Positions 61,024 to 64,000 of a DNA stretch of 64,000 nt are shown piece after piece. Under the pieces are notes generated by a model. It was not told the origin of the DNA. It worked only from the letters and a program-made list of their open reading frames with translations, and searched no databases. Position numbers and translations under genes: made by a program. Every line of letters begins with the position of its first letter. The first letter of the stretch is position 1. This stretch comes from Prescottella subtropica (GTDB taxonomy: Bacteria; Actinomycetota; Actinomycetes; Mycobacteriales; Mycobacteriaceae), in contig NZ_SKCH01000001.1 of NCBI RefSeq assembly GCF_005434945.1, forward strand, positions 310,001 to 374,000, read 5' to 3'.

Positions 61024-61551
61024 CTAGAGGGCTTTCATGTAGTCGAAGAAGTTCGGCGTGTGGACTTCCCGCAGTCGGGTGAGGGTGCGGTAGCTGATGA
61101 GCCAGCGGCCGTCGACCCGGCGATACTCCTCGTGGTAGTGCCCGTAGCCGTGGAGGTGCTCCTCGACATCGCCGTTGGTCCACCACAATTCGTCCTCCAT
61201 CGGCCAGATACCGGTGGCGGTGGTGTCGGAGGTGAGGGTGATCTCCGGGGTGTGCGCGTGGTGCGCGGTGGTCACGTGGGTGGAGTTGCCGAGCATGCCG
61301 CTGATCGCCTTCGTCAGCGCCTCCCGGCCCACGACGCGGCCGCCGGTACCGTTCGTCTGCGGTTGCTTGTCGTCGGGCAGTCCGCCCCACGTCTCGCTGA
61401 CCACGTCCTCGGTGTGGAAGGTGCCGTACAGATCCCACTGTTTGGTGTCCATGACCCGCAGCCGGGCCGCGAACACCTTCTTGATCTCCTCGATCGCCAG
61501 CAACTGTTCGACGGGGGACAGGGTCAGTGCATCGGTGCAGGTCTCGGTCAT
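61024..61551 (-). CDS. SnoaL-like (NTF2-fold) protein
   Basis: 175 residues, with the fold's helix-rich N-part (LLAIEEIKKVFAARLRVMDT) and strands WLISYRTLTRLRE near the C-terminus. HH pairs (AHHAHTPE) lie in the cone. No catalytic Asp/Arg pattern is definite. It sits 4 bp after the second SnoaL-like gene, convergent with the hydratase. Confidence 0.72.
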   Translation of the reverse strand: MTETCTDALTLSPVEQLLAIEEIKKVFAARLRVMDTKQWDLYGTFHTEDVVSETWGGLPDDKQPQTNGTGGRVVGREALTKAISGMLGNSTHVTTAHHAHTPEITLTSDTTATGIWPMEDELWWTNGDVEEHLHGYGHYHEEYRRVDGRWLISYRTLTRLREVHTPNFFDYMKAL

Positions 61552-61555
61552 CGGA

Positions 61556-62017
61556 TCACTTTCCGTTCGTCGGCAGGGCTACGGTGCGGTTCTCGGTGAA
61601 GTCGACGATCAACTCGCGGCGGTCGATCCGCCACGAACCGTCCGTCCGGTGGTACTCGTCGAGGTAGCGGAGCGCGACCACATGGTCGTGATGCCCGTCC
61701 CCGGACGGATACACGTGGTGCGCTTCGCAGTACACCTCGCCACGCGCGGTGTCGCCGGCGAGCTCGACGAGCTGCTGTCCGACGACGTGCCGCGTCGAGT
61801 GCAGGTGCGCGACGGCCCCGAGGATGCCCGACGCGATCCCCGACGCACCCGACAGGACCGCGTCCATGCCGCGACGCACCAGGGCGGGCGGTTGCACGAG
61901 GCGGGCGTCGGTGGTGAACAGGGCGGCCAGGACTGCGGCGTCGCGCCGGTCGACGGCGATCGCGTACTGCGCGACGAGATCCGACAGGGCGAGACGATCG
62001 GCGGGTTCGCGGGTCAT
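61556..62017 (-). CDS. Second SnoaL-like protein
   Basis: 153 residues: LVAQYAIAVDRRDAAVLAALF near 15-35 and LDEYHRTDGSWRIDRRELIVD near 120-140 are standard for NTF2-like dehydratase/cyclase proteins. Stop and the start of the next gene are 4 bp apart. With the aldehyde dehydrogenase upstream it forms a three-gene unit. Confidence 0.74.
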   Translation of the reverse strand: MTREPADRLALSDLVAQYAIAVDRRDAAVLAALFTTDARLVQPPALVRRGMDAVLSGASGIASGILGAVAHLHSTRHVVGQQLVELAGDTARGEVYCEAHHVYPSGDGHHDHVVALRYLDEYHRTDGSWRIDRRELIVDFTENRTVALPTNGK

Positions 62018-62026
62018 GGGCCGAGG

Positions 62027-63472
62027 CTACGGGGTGACCTGGGCCTGCATGGCCTCGAGGAAACCGTCCCCGTACGGCGGCAGCGTCCCCCACTCGGCAC
62101 GCGGATCGTGGCCGGGTGCCTCGAAAACCGTGCGGGTATGGCTGAACTCGAGAAAGCCCTCCCGGCCGTGGTAGTGCCCCATGCCGGACGCGCCGACACC
62201 GCCGAACGGGGCGTCGGTCATGCCGGGATGCATCATGACGTCGTTGACGGTGACACCGCCGGAACTGGTGCGGGAGAGCACCGTGTGCTGTTCCACCGGG
62301 TCGGTCCCGAAGTAGTAGAGAGCCAACGGTTTCGGCCGGCTGTTGATATCGGCGATGACGTCCTCGGTCTGGTCGTACGGCAGCAGGATGACGGCGGGAC
62401 CGAAGATCTCCTCCTGCATGATCTTCGAATCCTCGGGCGGTGAGACCACCAGGCGCAGCGGACGCTTGCGGTCGCCGTCGACGCGGGTGGACTCGTCGAC
62501 CGGGGTCGCGACGATCAGTGCACCGCGGTCACGGGCGTCGGCGACGAGGCCCTCGACCCGGGCCAGGTGTCGATCGCTCACGATCGCAACCACATCCGGG
62601 TTGTCGGTGATGGTCGGCAGCAGCGACGCGTACGACTTCTCGAGAGACTCGACGAACGTGTCGAGGTGCTCGCGCGGCACGTAGACGACGTCGGGGGAGA
62701 CGCACAGCTGTCCGCCGTTGCTCGCTTTCGCGATCGCGATCTTGTTCGCGGCGGCGTCGAGGTCTGCGCTGCGGCCCACGACGGTCGGCGACTTGCCGCC
62801 CAGCTCGAGGGTGACCGGGACGAGATTCTTGGCGGCGTTGGCCATGACCAGCTTGCCCACCTCGGTGCTGCCGGTGAACACCAGATGATCGAACGGCAGC
62901 GACGTGAACGTGTCCGCGAGATCCGGTCCGCCCGTGACGACGGCGATCTCGGACGGGTCGAAGACCTCGGCGACGGCGTCGGCGAGGACCTGCGCGGTCC
63001 GCGGCACGATCTCCGACGGCTTGAGGATCGCCCTGTTGCCGGCGCCCAGCGCACACGCGAGCGGGCTGAGCAGCGTGAACAGAGGGGCGTTCCACGTGCC
63101 GATGATGCCGACCGAGCCCTTGGCCTGGTACTGGACGTACGCCCGGGCGCCCAGCTGGTCGTACGGCGCGAACGCCGGCCGCTCCACGTCGGCCATCCAC
63201 GACTCGAACGCGTCACGGGTGTGCTTGAGCGACGTGAGCGAACCCAGGATGTCGTTCATGATCGAGTACGCGGCGAGCCGGCCCCCGAAGTCGGTGTCGA
63301 TGGCCTCGGTCAGCGGCTTGTGGTGGCGCACCAGGAGATCGATCATCCGCTGCAGGCGGTCACGGCGCACGTCCGCCGACGCCGGACCCTGCTCGACGGC
63401 GGCACGTTTCTGCGTGTCGAGGATCCGGGGCAGTTCCGCGATCGGGGTGGTGACGATGACCGTCTCGCTCAT
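62027..63472 (-). CDS. Aldehyde dehydrogenase, coniferyl-aldehyde type
   Basis: 481 residues. LELGGKSPTVVG near 222 carries the general base Glu and NGGQLCVSPD near 256 the catalytic Cys; GTWNAPLFTLLSP near 124 is the cofactor segment. NAD-dependent oxidation of an aldehyde; in this subfamily aromatic or hydrophobic aldehydes are common. First gene of a unit with the SnoaL-like pair. Start ATG 63472; upstream is the palindrome at 63573. Confidence 0.92.
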   Translation of the reverse strand: MSETVIVTTPIAELPRILDTQKRAAVEQGPASADVRRDRLQRMIDLLVRHHKPLTEAIDTDFGGRLAAYSIMNDILGSLTSLKHTRDAFESWMADVERPAFAPYDQLGARAYVQYQAKGSVGIIGTWNAPLFTLLSPLACALGAGNRAILKPSEIVPRTAQVLADAVAEVFDPSEIAVVTGGPDLADTFTSLPFDHLVFTGSTEVGKLVMANAAKNLVPVTLELGGKSPTVVGRSADLDAAANKIAIAKASNGGQLCVSPDVVYVPREHLDTFVESLEKSYASLLPTITDNPDVVAIVSDRHLARVEGLVADARDRGALIVATPVDESTRVDGDRKRPLRLVVSPPEDSKIMQEEIFGPAVILLPYDQTEDVIADINSRPKPLALYYFGTDPVEQHTVLSRTSSGGVTVNDVMMHPGMTDAPFGGVGASGMGHYHGREGFLEFSHTRTVFEAPGHDPRAEWGTLPPYGDGFLEAMQAQVTP

Positions 63473-63572
63473 GGGGTGACTCCTGTCGTTGCCGATGTCA
63501 CGAAGTTAACGAGCTGTGTCGGCGGTAACAGGGGTTCGTCTCGTTGACCGGGAATGCACGGAAAATCCGTCG

Positions 63573-63590
63573 ACGAGAACGTGTTCTCGT
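63573..63590. promoter_or_regulatory. KstR-like palindrome
   Basis: ACGAGAAC-GT-GTTCTCGT, 8-bp perfect arms. The inner AGAAC-N2-GTTCT is identical to the core of the KstR consensus TAGAACNNGTTCTA, but the flanking T/A pair is G/C here. It lies 12 bp before the secreted-protein ATG and 101 bp before the aldehyde dehydrogenase start, so it could serve both. Confidence 0.5.
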
Positions 63591-63601
63591 TAGGATGCGC
63601 C

Positions 63602-64000
63602 ATGCGCATCACCTCGACCACCGCCCTGTCCGTGCTCGCCGCAGCGGCCGTCGCCGTCACCGCCCCCGCCGTGGCCACGGCCGCCCCGAACCCGGCCGAC
63701 ACGCCGAACCAGGCCATGGCCCGCGCCTACATCGACGCGCTCGTCAGCCACGACGCGAGCGCCGTACGCTTCACCCCCGGTGCCACCCGCGTCGAGGTCG
63801 GGCTGCAGACCGGATTCGACGGCCCGCAACTGACGAACGACCTGAACCACGGCATCCAGTACCGCGTCGTCCAGGGCGTGCGGGACCTGACGCTGACCGA
63901 TACCGGCGACACCGTCCGCACCCGCTACCTGCTCGATTCCGGGATCGGCGGGCAGCGACTGATGACCGTCGAGATCGTCGAGACGTTCGACCTCGTGGAC
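63602..64000 (+). CDS. Secreted protein, N-terminal part (cut by window edge)
   Basis: 133 codons are visible and still open at the edge. Signal peptide MRITSTTALSVLAAAAVAVT ends in APAVATA near residue 27. The mature part begins NPADTPNQAMARAYIDALVS; HDASAVRFTPGATRVEVGLQ follows, an NTF2-like or DUF8021-like layout. Function unknown. The ATG at 63602 has TAGGA upstream. Confidence 0.75.
   Translation, partial: MRITSTTALSVLAAAAVAVTAPAVATAAPNPADTPNQAMARAYIDALVSHDASAVRFTPGATRVEVGLQTGFDGPQLTNDLNHGIQYRVVQGVRDLTLTDTGDTVRTRYLLDSGIGGQRLMTVEIVETFDLVD

Overview
The window is high-GC DNA with dense, mostly short-spaced genes, many ATGA/GTGA stop-start overlaps, several GTG/TTG starts and several genes that look leaderless. 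The content points to a mycolic-acid actinomycete, most likely Rhodococcus or a close relative: a WS/DGAT-type acyltransferase, an MMPL transporter, a mycofactocin-type SDR, a polyprenol-phosphate mannose synthase, many TetR regulators, and a metU-like initiator tRNA with encoded CCA. No IS element, prophage, CRISPR array or rRNA is visible. This reads as chromosomal sequence.

Layout. 1-2040: start of an AlbA_2/Schlafen-type protein behind a 38-bp near-palindrome, and a membrane protein/TetR pair. 2039-8700: acyl-CoA synthetase, small secreted protein, mannosyltransferase, an APH-like kinase coupled to a beta-rich protein, a TetR gene with its operator, and a limonene-epoxide-hydrolase-like protein. 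8733-12691: two-component system whose regulator seems to start at ATT, an acyltransferase-like membrane protein and an anchored trypsin-like protease. 12703-14270: azlB-like Lrp regulator divergent from azlCD. 14441-22290: CoA-transferase, MalT-like LuxR regulator, DUF2889 protein, hydrolase, MgtC protein, SDR. 22469-26881: complete OpuB-type osmoprotectant ABC operon, then an HTH/Clp-N protein behind a double operator. 26888-37222: release-factor-like protein, hydrolase, stand-alone LeuA regulatory domain with a candidate attenuator, Zur-boxed aztD, Baeyer-Villiger-type monooxygenase, gpsA, phosphodiesterase, esterase, SRPBCC, Lon-substrate-domain and DUF309 genes, then initiator tRNA.

38521-42537 is the most unusual part. 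After hppD and a 520-bp gap come five consecutive tiny ORFs (43, 44, 67, 37 and 32 residues). Each has its own ribosome-binding site, none has a signal peptide, and all share a Gly-Ser-Val core. They are followed by an HHxxxDG acyltransferase. They resemble in style, not sequence, the tiny acylated PorA/PorH peptides of Corynebacterium.

42580-46447: universal stress protein and an alkylation-repair block (Lrp regulator, Ogt, ECF-like sigma factor, second Ogt, AlkA). 46455-51683: two linked cell-surface proteins behind a hairpin that hides the Shine-Dalgarno, a dead catalase fragment, and an MMPL transporter. 51785-59509: SDR, DNA polymerase I-like protein, large acyl-CoA dehydrogenase, and a tyrosine catabolic operon (hmgA, an unknown gene, fahA) that works downstream of the distant hppD. 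59517-64000: TetR, enoyl-CoA hydratase, two SnoaL-like proteins, aldehyde dehydrogenase, and the start of a secreted protein behind a KstR-like palindrome.
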